From Platynereis dumerilii (Eukaryota > Annelida > Polychaeta > Phyllodocida > Nereididae), in contig JAPTHN010000011.1 of the NCBI GenBank assembly GCA_026936325.1, forward strand, positions 32,832,629 through 32,896,628: a stretch of DNA of 64,000 nucleotides, in the 5' to 3' direction. Each line of letters opens with the position of its first letter. The stretch's first letter is position 1. The notes beneath the pieces are model-generated. The model searched no databases. It saw only the letters and a program-made list of their open reading frames with translations, and was not told where the DNA came from. Below are positions 45,623 through 57,800 of this stretch, in pieces. The position numbers and the translations under genes are program-made.

Positions 45623-46539
45623 TAATGGCCAATCCAGTGTGAATGTGTGCTAGTGTGTTGGCTGCAGAATTTTACGCAATATAATATTAGCTGGATATAG
45701 CCTACTGAACATGATTTTTCCCGACTTGTGTAATATTAGAATACACAAAATTTGTCTCTAATTTCTTTTGTACAGTGGGCACCATGAACGAGAACACTTG
45801 CAATAAAATTTATCCGATTTAAGTCTCATCACACTTCTCACTGAATCAGTGCAAAAGTTTTTGTTGATATTTTGAAAACTAGGCCACTCAGTCACTCATG
45901 AATATAGTGATGAAATGTTGGCAGTGTCTGTAGTGACTCACAAGTCATGTGAATTGATATCTGTTAATTGTTGCAATACAAGTCCTACTAATATATTTCT
46001 AAAGTGGATGAGACAAGGAGTCTGGGAGTGTCCTCATTCATGGAGTCCATTAGAATTTTAAGTGCTTGTCGCTTCAGTTTGCCAAAGTCTGCAACTCAAA
46101 ATGCTTGAAATGGCCTCACATTCTCTTCATCTACTTCCATTTGATTAATATGATGTTAGAAGTACTTTGAATATTCATCTCATTACTGACATTTAATTTA
46201 ATATCATTTCACTGTGCTGGTTTACTACTTTATTAAGTCATCATATTGATGATCATAACCTTGTAATAGTGAGAGTTGACATTTATTGCCATTTTATAAT
46301 CTCATTTAGGAACAAATGGAAATGATGTGATCTGTCATAGAACTGAACTTCGTCATTGTGTACATTAATCGTTGCATAATGATGTAGCAAGCAACTTGAA
46401 GGATTGTATGTTGCCGACATGCTTTCATAATAAAAAAAAATCACAATATTATTTGGGTCTCTTCTTTGTTTCTTGGTAATTGTGAATTTGTGTAGTCTTA
46501 TTATAGAGCCCCGCACTGATTTTAAGTGACTTGGTCTAT

Positions 46540-46758
46540 CATCGCTGCTCCCGGGAACTCACTTTAGTCCGAGCCGATGGGACATTAAATGGAGACGGGT
46601 GGCATCCAGTATTCTATGCTGGGGCAACAGAAAGACCTTGGGCTTCCCTGAATTAATAGGGTATGTGCCAGACACAGTCTTCTCATCTCATCATCATACG
46701 GCGATCGCCTGCCTCGATATAGCCCACTAAGATGCTGCAGAGGCATAAAACACAAACT
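46540..46758 (+). repeat. SINE-like repeat, copy 2
   Basis: Relative of 31336-31523, carrying more of the 5' part (CCGAGCCGATGGGACATTAA). No intact Pol III boxes seen. Confidence 0.75.
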
Positions 46759-47298
46759 GTCATCCCTGCTGGATATTAAAGCGCCTGTTTCTGTCCTTTC
46801 AGGAGCGTATGCACTATGCAACCAAGCACTGAACTAGAACATAGATCTCATACTGACTGTATGAAAAATGCTTATACCACTGTTTGCTTTTTCTGGCCAA
46901 TCAGAAGGCAGGATTTCGCTCTGATATAATGCATATCACAGCTCATACACCTGACCCTGATATTGCATGCTTGGCTGACTACAAGTTGACAAAATTGAAG
47001 GAAACACTGAAACAAAACTGACCAACAAAGGATTAAAACTGAACAACACAGACAGTAAACAAGGAGGAAGATTGTATTAAGTGTAACTGGTCTCAATAAA
47101 AAGGCTATATTCACTCTTTTTTATAAATACCATTATCTGAAATAATGATCAAATTTAAGGTCACTTGATAAAATAGTATATTTGGGATATGTAAGCTGCA
47201 AAAAAAATAGCGGAGCAGCAGACCAACAATTTTGGCCCCATTTGTCAAGTTCAAAGAATTATTTTTTCTTCTTAATTCGAACCCCTGCTTCTTCTTAT

Positions 47299-47320
47299 TT
47301 CGGGGGCTGCCGCCCCCGAA
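47299..47320. repeat. GC hairpin, copy 2
   Basis: TTCGGGGGC, loop TGCC, GCCCCCGAA, followed by CCCCTGCTCC. The reverse complement equals copy 1 apart from one base pair in the stem. Confidence 0.75.
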
Positions 47321-47445
47321 CCCCTGCTCCTTGCTTTCTGTTATTTTTCAAATATCTTTCATAATTTAAAAATAACATTTGCTAAGTGACTCTAATAATC
47401 AACCTCCCCAAAGTGACCTTGGCTGAGATGGCTGCACTATTGACC

Positions 47446-47615
47446 TACCTATCTATCTATATATCTATCTATCTATCCGTCTATCAATTTATCTGTCGAT
47501 CCATATCTATCTATAAAATTAATCAATGAAATTAATGTATTATGTTATTTCCATCTATCTATCGATCTTTCTATTGATCTTTCTATCTATCTTTCCGTCT
47601 ATCTTTCTATCTACA
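47446..47615. repeat. TCTA/TCTT-type microsatellite, two blocks
   Basis: Imperfect TCTA runs, interrupted by AAAATTAAT... which itself appears twice. Confidence 0.9.
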
Positions 47616-47788
47616 AAATTAATGCATTGTATTATTTCCTGAGAACAAAGAATTCTGACCTGTTGCCTTCAGGGCTGCCAAACTTCAAATGAACTGAGGA
47701 ACATGAATGTGCAACAAATACAATGAAATGTTATCAAACAAGAAGGATTGAAGGCAAACAAAGGGATTTAAATTAATTTGTTTTGTAC

Positions 47789-47910
47789 TTAGTGGTATAA
47801 GTTAGATAACACCCTTGTTTGTGACAATATGCAATAATCCTCGGGCTAAAGCCCTCGGATATATTGCATATTGTCACAAACGAGGGCGTTATCAATTACT
47901 TATAAGCCAT
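47789..47910. repeat. Long foldback hairpin with about 58-bp arms
   Basis: TTTGTGACAATATGCAATA and CCTCGGGC on the left return inverted after the short centre TAAA; the match extends outward through GATAAC and TATAAGT with a few mismatches. Confidence 0.85.
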
Positions 47911-48611
47911 ATAGAAATTTAGAATATCTCTGCAACACAGACCTTAAGTGAGATTCTAACGCACTAGAACATAGCACTGCTGTTTTCTAAACTTCAGTGT
48001 GAGAGTTCAAATAGTGAAATAGCAAACTCTAATCTTGTTCATTCAGCTGAACCTGGCTTTCCAATCAGGCTGCTTCGCTGCTTCTTCCCACCACTGAAGT
48101 AATTGAGATTTAATTTCGGTATTTCAAGTGGGGCAAGATTCCTAGAGCAGTGTTGAGTCGGACATGTGTTGCCTCCTTGAGTGAGACACATTAAAATGGT
48201 TAAATACCAAATGAGAAGGCTCCTGCCACTGTATTTGGTACCAATCTTGAGATTATAACTTTTTATCTGCATTATATTCATGAGCATTAATTTTTGGCCA
48301 AGTTCAATGTGTTTTTCACAGCCAGGAGAAATAAGTGCATTTTCGTGCAATTTTGTCAAGAGATTGAGAGAATCTTGGCTTCCTTTTACAGTTAGTGAAA
48401 ATGTTTAATTTGAGGCCCTGGTTGACAACCGAGTTGAACCGACAGCCATCAGTTGAGGCCAAGGAAGATATTACTTTCTAATAATATCTCTAGAACACAG
48501 CTGTCTGACTCAAGGAATCTCACCCAAACTCTTTTCCAACCGATTTACCCCAGATCAATTTGTGACCTACACCTTTTTTAAAGCAGTGACAAAAAGCATG
48601 ACACGAACATC

Positions 48612-51600
48612 AGATTTCAATTTAAAGCATTTTATTTTGTATAAAAATACAACCCTTCTTTACAGATATTCAGTCATGATTACACATTTTGTACACGATG
48701 CAGATGAGCATTTAAAATGAACAAGTCTGCTTGCAGGAGATGAGAAATTGTACAATGAGATGAAAATATGTTAACAGCAAAACCTTTAAAACAACCTCTA
48801 AAAACATCTAGATTGGTGGGACATTCAGTATTAAAATGATTGCAAGACTAGAACTCATGTTCTGCTATATTAGGAATTAATTACCATGTTAACCTAAGGT
48901 GGGACCAGTTGGACAAGTTTTCCATTCAAATTAATGTAAATGGAGCAATGCACAGCTTATGCCTAGACAATGGACTTTATCATTCCACAAGAGGGTCCAT
49001 CTCGCTTATGCCTTACAATTAAAGTTGTCTTTATTATGCCAAACTCAATTGAAATTCTTTGTCTCAATCTTGAATGCAAATGACAAAACAATTTTTTTCA
49101 TAGCAAACTTGCTCCACTCACATCATAGAATGCTTGTCTTAGTGAAACCGGTGGGACTATATAATAATATTATATCACATACTGATAGGGCCAAGAATTC
49201 CTATGAACAATAATTGGATATTTAAAATTTATTGTAATTACTTATGATCTGAGGGTAAAAAGTAAACTGCGGTGGTCTGAATATGGCTCAAAAAGCCATG
49301 GTGGAACTTTATAAATTATCATGAAATTATCAAGCACAAGCTGTTCCATCAAATGAACCATAAATAATGTCTAAAATAGCTGAACAATAGTGAACATATA
49401 TCCTTGCTGCACTCACAGCCGACAGAGTAATTATTTGAAAGGATAGCACCATGCTACTCCCTATTCTCCCTGACGAAATACTATCCTAATTGTGACCAGT
49501 TTAATATCACAAGAAACAAACAATTTAACACCTACTGGTCAACGGTGAAAGACAAATTATATCTAGTAGTTCTTACATTATAACAGTAGAATATGATCCC
49601 TGTGTTGTGAGACCGCCCCTAATGCGGTCACAAAATGGACTTTCATGAGGTTAAGTCGCTCTTCGGGTAGCAATTTTAATGTAAAACATTAAGCGTACAT
49701 TGTAGCAGAAGGGCAGGTCACATAATAGAAGTTGGTCTTACAACAGACAGTCTCATAATGCAGGGACCACAACTACCGTACCTAATCACTTGACAATCTA
49801 CAGCTATGTTCACTAATTTTATCCTAACATTTTAACCAACATGTTCAACTTCCTAATTGTACATCACATAAATAATGCTACGTGAGGTTATGATAATGAC
49901 GCAAGGCACTTAATATGAGAATGCAATAACATATTATATACAGATGACAGAATGTAATGAAACAATGAGATGAACTTATACAAACGTCATAAATTATGAC
50001 AGTTAATACTGAGTGCATGGAGAAAGCAGTCGGTGAAACTATAACGAAACTAAAGTGCGGGATACAAACTAAAACAATTAAAACAACCATTTTACAACCT
50101 TTTTGTAATATCTTTCGGATTTTAACAGATCACTAGAAATCGGAAAAGTCACAGAAACAAATATCTAATAACGTTAGCACTGCACAACAGCACCATGGGT
50201 AATATCAAACTAACCTAAAAATTTCATGACTAGCTTTTAGACAATCTCGAAATAAACAATAGTTACAATTTTATACATTATATCATATACATAATTCCTT
50301 TATAATAAATACTTTTCATGTCACATTTTGCAATTACTTTGCCGCAATGATACAAGAATAAATATGAATATGATACCATATAACTTCACTATTGACAAAC
50401 AAGAATAAGCGATACAACTTTCAAAGTTCCAATGCCCCTTCTACAATGGAAGCTTAACTACAGTTTTTCACAGCCTTTAAGAATATGCATCGTTAAATTC
50501 TTCACATTGGCACCTGATAATATATAGTCAACAAGTAATGACTTGTCATTCGTAATATATATCCTGATATTGTATCCTGACAAGGTACCTTGTACCTCCA
50601 AAGAGGGCACCACTATACAATTTATACATCAATAATTATTACTACCTACAGAGGCGCCACCTGTTGAATTTACAGTCTTTCAAGAACAGATGGCGCCACT
50701 GTATGTCAACATAAATTCAAACAAATAAAACAATTATTTAATGATCCTTTCAAATACAGATCATGGTCCCTTGTATATCTCAAAATTATACACTTTTGGA
50801 TCACAAAATAATTTCTCTGATTATCTGAATTTTTCTTGAGGAACAATGTTTCTTGGTGGGCACAGCACTGACAGCAGAATACTGTAGTCATAATCTCGTT
50901 GATTAAATATATAATATATTATATATATATATCATGGAGATACTTTTGCAAAGTTGCAATTCAGATTAGCATAAAACAACTCTTGAGAAATACACAGCAC
51001 ATAATTCATACATTGATAATCCTAATAGAGAACCAAGTCCAGCTTGGTCCTTCACAGTTTTCATATAAGTCTCAAAACAAGCCAGGGTAGTCGAAATGAC
51101 CAGCTCCAAATATCTTGGGTCGCACTGAGACTAGGCACAAAATAAGCAGTCTTACGGCAGATCACTATCAGTCCGAGATGAGGTTTTGTAATGAGGTCTT
51201 CATTATCTTCAACATTAAATCTTATTTTAAAAGATTGTCTTTCTTTTGATTTGCTTTATCGGTGACATCTTCAGTTGTTGTTGAGCAGTACAGAGGGTAA
51301 AGTTGTAAAAGCTCTTTTAGAAAGATCTTCAATTGAGCAATTAATGATTGCGTCAGCTCAAGAATAAATCGTAACAAGTGGAGTTAGTCAATTTGGTGCT
51401 TCAATTACTTTGATATTGAGAAAGCACACTGGCAAGCTTGAGCATCTGGAAAGCAACTCAGAGGTGAGAGTCCAATAAAGATCATGTTATTAACCAGATA
51501 ATCCTTCCTAATAATCCTTCCCAATAATATATCTTAATAATCCTTCCTAATATCAGTTGGTATAATGCAGATCTTCCATGCAAACTAACATTCCAAATCC

Positions 51601-51676
51601 TTTAAAAGGACAATTATTCATCTACTGATGGTTTTTATAATAATAATCGGTGGTCATATTCATAAAATTCATAAAT
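48612..51676 (-). other. ERC: ERC long-form 3' UTR (end inferred)
   Basis: About 3 kb, AT-rich, without conserved frames. The most distal good minus-strand AATAAA lies at 48631-48636 (TTTATT on +), with the cleavage point presumably some 15-20 nt beyond. Nearer signals (for example about 49200) could also be used. Confidence 0.45.
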
Positions 51677-51817
51677 TTAATCCTTGATTCCATTCAGCCA
51701 ATCAGCAACAGCATGTAAACTCCCCGGCCTTCTTTTGCGAAGACGTGAAACCAAAATATTTGCATATTCTCGTAAGTTCTCAGTGTCTTCTTGTTGCTTC
51801 CTCAGTTCCTCCAATAA
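51677..51817 (-). CDS. ERC: ERC long-form last coding exon (Rab-binding-like C-terminus)
   Basis: 141 nt, acceptor CTTTCAG, stop TAA at 51677-51679. Encodes LLEELRKQQEDTENLREYAN and then a basic stretch (SRLRKRRPG) ending ADWLNGIKD. The first half matches human LQDELEKGERDNAELQEFAN; the last part is more divergent than in vertebrates. Confidence 0.88.
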   Translation of the reverse strand, partial: LLEELRKQQEDTENLREYANILVSRLRKRRPGSLHAVADWLNGIKD

Positions 51818-54800
51818 CTGAAAGGGAAGTCAAACATTGATAACAAATTTTTTACAAAGTCTTTGACGCATAATTCATCTTCGATCTTGTGAGACATATA
51901 TTTCACCTTTATAACTTAAAAGAACAGTAAATGAAAATTTTAATTCAAACTGCACGCCTAATTTTCATTACAAGTTGATGACTTCTATTTATTTGAGACT
52001 TACTTTGACATGTTTTTCAGCTTTATGCATTAAAACATTTATATTCCATTCTCAACAAATCAGCAACATTTATAGGTCTCACAACCCCAATCAATGATCA
52101 TTCATCATTCTGCACTCTTGTATGCAGAGCTCTAAAATCCATTGTGCTACTCAAAACTTCCCTGACATGTTTTGGAAAATGTCAGACATTTATATTTTGT
52201 CACTTGGCCACTTGGGTCTCGTGATTTTTTATTTCGAAAGATACCTTTGGTTGTGAGAGAGACTTGAGGAGGCCGGGGTCGTTGTCCGATGACTTCTGAA
52301 CTCGCGGAAGAGACTCCAGTAGTTGGTGGTCGATTTCTAAACAGGTGGCTATCAGTTGGTCTATCAGGATCTCTATTCTCTGCTTGTCATTCTCTGTTCT
52401 TCTAATTACTCGAATCACCTGGAATAAAAACAGATTCAAGTTTTTAATTCCCTGATTCCAATTCATTTTGAGTTGGATGAATTCCTGCAACATTGAAACC
52501 GTGTGAAAACATAACAGGGAGTCTCCAAACCCTACAGAAGCAAAATGACCACAGAAGTTAGTCAAGTAGTCCACTTTTTGCGATGGTGTCATTGTAGCTG
52601 TGATGTCATCGATAAAGCCAGTGGGAGACTATATAAAGTCAGCAAATGGGATTGTGACATCACTGCATTGCATTTATTGATGAGGGCATAGCATTATATG
52701 CAACCAGGAGACTATCATATTCCACGAAAGTATGAGTAGCAGATTGAAGAAGGATAATCACTCAAATATTACAATACAGGTCATTTAAAATAGCCACTTG
52801 TTTAAAAGAATCACACTTTTAACAAGTGTTAGAAATCTCACATGCAAGGTGCACTCCAGCACATGTATAGCATTTAGTTAAATTGGGCAAAATCTTGCAA
52901 AAGCAAACCGCTTCAGTTTTTAACCCACAAGGTGAGGACTGGCATATTTACATCCATATTGTCTAAGATCATATTATCAATAACTATTATCATGATTATG
53001 ACATAAGCTATCAGCTTGACTAAGTTTTAACATTGTCATTCAATCAATTGGATGATAAGTATCTATACATTTTGGGTTTCACAAAATGGAGCAATTAAGG
53101 AGTCACATGACCAAACTTGATGACCCTACTACTAACGATATATAACTGTGAAAACCATAGAAATATTTCTACGGTGAAAACTTAATCCAGACCTTTGGAA
53201 GTTCATATCTGTAGGTAGGCCTAATCATCGCACAAAGAACTATATTTTCGTTGGTGAGAAAAATATAGACCTTTGTGTAATGATTAACTACAGATACTAA
53301 CAATACGTTTATTTGTTTCTATTACATTCTACAGATTCTACAATCTACCGAAAAAACTTGCTTACCACGAAGTAAGAACTGCTGCACGAGGGCAGAGGCA
53401 CTAGGCCCAGATTCCACCATCCTCTTCCTGAAGGTCAAAAGGTCAAAGGTCAAACAAGGTCAAATTACGTAGGTCACATAAATCAAGAAGCAAACAAGCA
53501 TTATAATGAGCAGTATTACAAAAGTATGCATACAGCAGAAGCAAGGTCGATTAAAACTTGATTTAAATTTACCATAGCGATTCATTATTACAAATATATA
53601 AATGTAATAATGCAGGTAAAAGTCAAATTAACAAAACACAAAGCCATTATTCCTGTATATGAAATATACAAATTATTTTGACAAACGGAATATATAACAA
53701 GACAAAACAACATACAAAAGTCAAAACACCAAAGTACTTCGACATGAATGACAGACAAAAGTTATATGGTTAGAAATTTGAATTTGAAACAAATATGTAC
53801 CATTGTCCCTTCTATATACAGGCCTACCAATCTGTGTACAAGTGTTAGTAATAAATCATGATTGGTTCAGAAAATAAATTGACCAAAACCCCATTACTTG
53901 AAGAAATATATAATTCATTGGTTCAAGCAGATCCTTCACCATTTTTAAGAGTAAATATCATGTCAGAATATATTATTAAATTAGCATTTTTAAGTTTTGT
54001 TGTCAATCAAAGCATCCAGAATAATCACGTTTATCATTTGCCAGTGGGATTAATAAGCTCCTGGTACCTGGTATTTGTTAAACAGAAACCCACAACCACA
54101 ATGAAGTTATTTAATTTTCTTAAAATTCTTACAAGAACTGGAATTTGCTGTTGTTCCAAGGGGCTACTCGCTAAATAATTAAATAAATAAAACATGACAT
54201 GTCAAAAATGGTCAAGATATAACATTTCGTTCATTGGAAAACCTCTAAATTATTTAGAGGAAACAGCAACAAGACCCATTTCTGCAATGCCTCTAGCAGT
54301 CTCGCTACATCAATCTTTTAAAGTAGGGAAAATTATAAAGTTGGCATTCCCTGTTAGGCCAAATTTCTGAGGCAAGGCTCTTCTTTACGACATCTCATGC
54401 CTGAGGGTCAATGCTACCAACTTATACAATGCAGCAGCGACTGTCCCTGAATGCAGAGATGCAGACCAGCTGCAGGTGAGGCACTCTCCAAACTGAGTTC
54501 ACAGTATCTTAAAGCTACAGAAGAAGAAGATTGGACGAGCCCTGCTGCTCAGCATCCATAGCATCGTTTCTAGAGAAATGGCTACAAATAGATCACTGCA
54601 CTCGGTTTAGCCCCTCATCAGGAGAACTTTTTGTTTTCTGTCTAGAATTGGGTGGGGTTCCTTACAACGACATAACATGAAACAAACAACTACGACTCAT
54701 TTCAGAAAAAAGTCACGAAACAGACACGGAGACACTGAGACTTACAGAGAGAGAAACAAGCTTGCTTTTTTTGTTGTTACGACTTTGGTCCTGGGCTAAC

Positions 54801-57800
54801 TCTGCTCACTTTTTTGCTCACTCCTTTCACTACACTCAGCCTGCAAAAAACACCTTCACCGTAAGCAAGAGACAAAACCATCATAGCCACTGTCACTGTC
54901 GATAAAACAGTTTCAAGGGAAATATATCATTTTTAAATCACAAGTAATCAATAGGATGACAGACAATCAGAAAGGAACATAATTTTGGATGACTTAAAAT
55001 GTTATTGCATCGAAATGGAAGTAAAATTTGAAACATTCACACTAAGAACACAGGAGGGAGGAGATAGGGGCTGAAATTAGGTCATACGTACAGACATCCA
55101 TAAACACAGGTGGTATAAATAATTTTTTATAGCAATATCGTATCCAAAGGAAGAGGAAATGGAATATACAATTGAAATGAAAAAGAGTAGGTTGACAACA
55201 TAAACAATTCCGATCAAACAGGACCAAAATCAAGCTATTATCAGGATGGAAAAACTTAGTTAATTTAGAAAGATGCAATTGTAAGGTAAAACTCAACAGA
55301 CAAGTGAAGGCGCTATACAAATTTCAAACTGAACACACAAGAAAAGGACACAGGTGCGCAACAATAATAAAAACAAGCTTGTTTCTAATCTCAAAATCAG
55401 TGTAGTAACAAAATTCTAACATTTCCAGTTAAAATGAGAGGGAGAAAGGTCAGAAGTTCAATGACAAGATATCAATTTATTATCTAAGACTGTTTCAAAT
55501 CATAAACGAAATGTTACACAACAAGACATGACAAGAAAAATTGATCTCTTTCCCCTGTGGGGTAGCACTTTGTTTTCTTGAAACAAGATAAACTAGAGCA
55601 AACGAGACACAAAATCACAACAACATGTTAAAAGAATGAAGCTATGAGAGTCAAAACAGGTTAAATGGACTAAATCTTAGACAAACAATAAAAACGTCAC
55701 AAAAATCAGAAGAACTTAAATGTAACATTTAGCAATTCACTCATTTAGTGCAAAAAACCAGAGAAAGTGATATGGTTTTTTCAAATTAATTTACCTGTTC
55801 AGATGAAGCTTTCTTAATTTCCGTGGATAATTCTGAGTTGTGGGCCTCTCCATTGTTTCCATTGTTCTGCATCAACTTCATGCGTTTCTGAGTCTAAAAT
55901 AAAATTGTAAATTTTATTATTCAAAATCATTATGAATCAATATGCAAACTTCAAATGGTAATTCGAAGATGAATGAAATCAAAACACAATGTATTGCATT
56001 CTATATCTACAAGTATATGAGATTCTACAGAGCTGAATTTACAACACTTTTTTGAGCATTCTGATTCTGGATTAGACAAAGTGACAATCAGTGATTCAGT
56101 GTGCAGCAAAGATTTAGAAATACATCAACAGATTCAACACCAAAAGAGACTAAGAAAGAGATATATCGGATTATGCATTGATCAGCAAGACAGGTCTAGA
56201 TCTAAAGAGTGTACACTGAGAAATTATATCAGCAATATATATAGTTATAATATAATAATTCCCAATTAGTTTTAAAGTTTTTATAAGTAAGAATTGTCAG
56301 TTTTATGTTAGCCCTGAGACCCTGCATGGTTCAAGCTTTCCAATTACAACAAATGTAAAGACTGTGTGTGTTAGCATGATGGTCTCCAGGCCTATGAAGA
56401 ATCTGTGGCTTGTCTCCTTTAGTTTTACCCCTTTTACCAAATTGTCTAGTGAACTTCCACTCCACCACCACAAAGCATGTGTCCCAATACCAAGCGATCA
56501 CTCATTTTCACATTATTGTGAGAATTATAAAAGTGATAAGTAGTATGTACATGTTTAGAGATAAGTTCCCCAATCAAGTTAAAAAAGATAGTTCAAGATA
56601 GATTACAATCAGCATAAAGATTACAATCGGCATAAGAAATGAGTACACCCCACAAAATTCACAAATTTTGATTATTCGATAATTGAATAAGTGACACGCA
56701 AAAACAGAATGAAAATAGTTAGAATGATGACATGTATGAATTGAATTCAACATTGTCAAATTTTGGTGTCGGATATTAATAGACACTGAAATAAATTACC
56801 AGAGTTTAACCCTTACTGGACTGAGCAGTCCCAAAAAAAACAACCCTGAAATTGTGACGTCATCAGGGACAACAGCAGATTTTAGGGACATAAATGGCCC
56901 TACAGGCAGTAAGCTGGGGATGCACATAAATTTCCCTTTAGTCCGGTAAGGGTTAAATTGCAGAATTTTTATGGGTGTACTCTTTATGTCGACTATGTCA
57001 CTCGTTCAACCAAATCACCATACTGTGACAAAGATAGTTACAAAGATATGAAATCAAACACCAGATTCATTATACATCATTTTGAACAACCACCAAATTA
57101 GTTAGCAATAGATTCGCAGTGCCCAGCAGCTAGATCATGTACATGAGTGCTGAAGAAATATTTGACAAATGACCAATACCGTTGACTTTGACTCTGGCAA
57201 ATCGTGAGGTAGATCTCCTGACAGCTAAATTTAACAACACAGAACATTGTAAATAACGGAAATAATATCACACATAACATTATAAATTATATTGCAAAAT
57301 GATGACAACCATCTTCATAAGCCTATCCACATTGAGGAATATGATCGTAACAAAAAAACCAATGTGGTGCTTTCAAAAAAGGCTCTTCAAAAAAGCATGA
57401 TGTTCCAAAAATGTACAAAAAATTCCCAAAAAATTTCAAACAGCAAAAATAAAAGTACAGTGAAAAGCACCTAAGTACAGTGAAAAGCACCAGTAACATT
57501 TTTACTCAACAAGAGCTTTTTCAAAATTTTGACAAAACACAATTTTACAAACAAATACAACAATTTATTTTTATCAAATTATTTTATGACACTTACAAGT
57601 TCCTTGAGCTGCTGCTGCAATTGTTTCTTTTCTTGATTGAGTTGATCGATTTCTTGCAAGTTTTTCTTGGTTGATGGACTTGCCTCCAAGATGGCGATGT
57701 GTGCGTCCTTTTCACTAATTGCTGCCAATGTTGCTTCTTGTCTGGAAATTAAATGAGATACATAAAAATATGAAAAGTATAAATAGAATTCCTACAAAGC

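Larger units (their letters stand above)
45623..48611. other. Intergenic region between convergent DSTYK and ERC
   Basis: Contains a SINE-like repeat (46540-46758), a GC hairpin (47299-47320), a TCTA-type microsatellite (47446-47615) and a long foldback (47789-47910). No coding region is supported. Confidence 0.7.
53428..57596 (-). other. ERC introns around exon 55795-55893
   Basis: The intron between 57597 and 55893 holds a TTAA-flanked MITE at 56810-56952. The 2.4 kb between 55795 and 53427 shows no recognisable element; open frames there lack homology and splice phase. Confidence 0.65.

Noticed and set aside
46585-46821. Minus-strand frame over the SINE-like repeat
   Set aside because: Explained by the repeat shared with 31336-31523.
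53858-54178. 106-codon + frame opposite ERC
   Set aside because: Antisense to an intron, no splice partner or recognisable domain.
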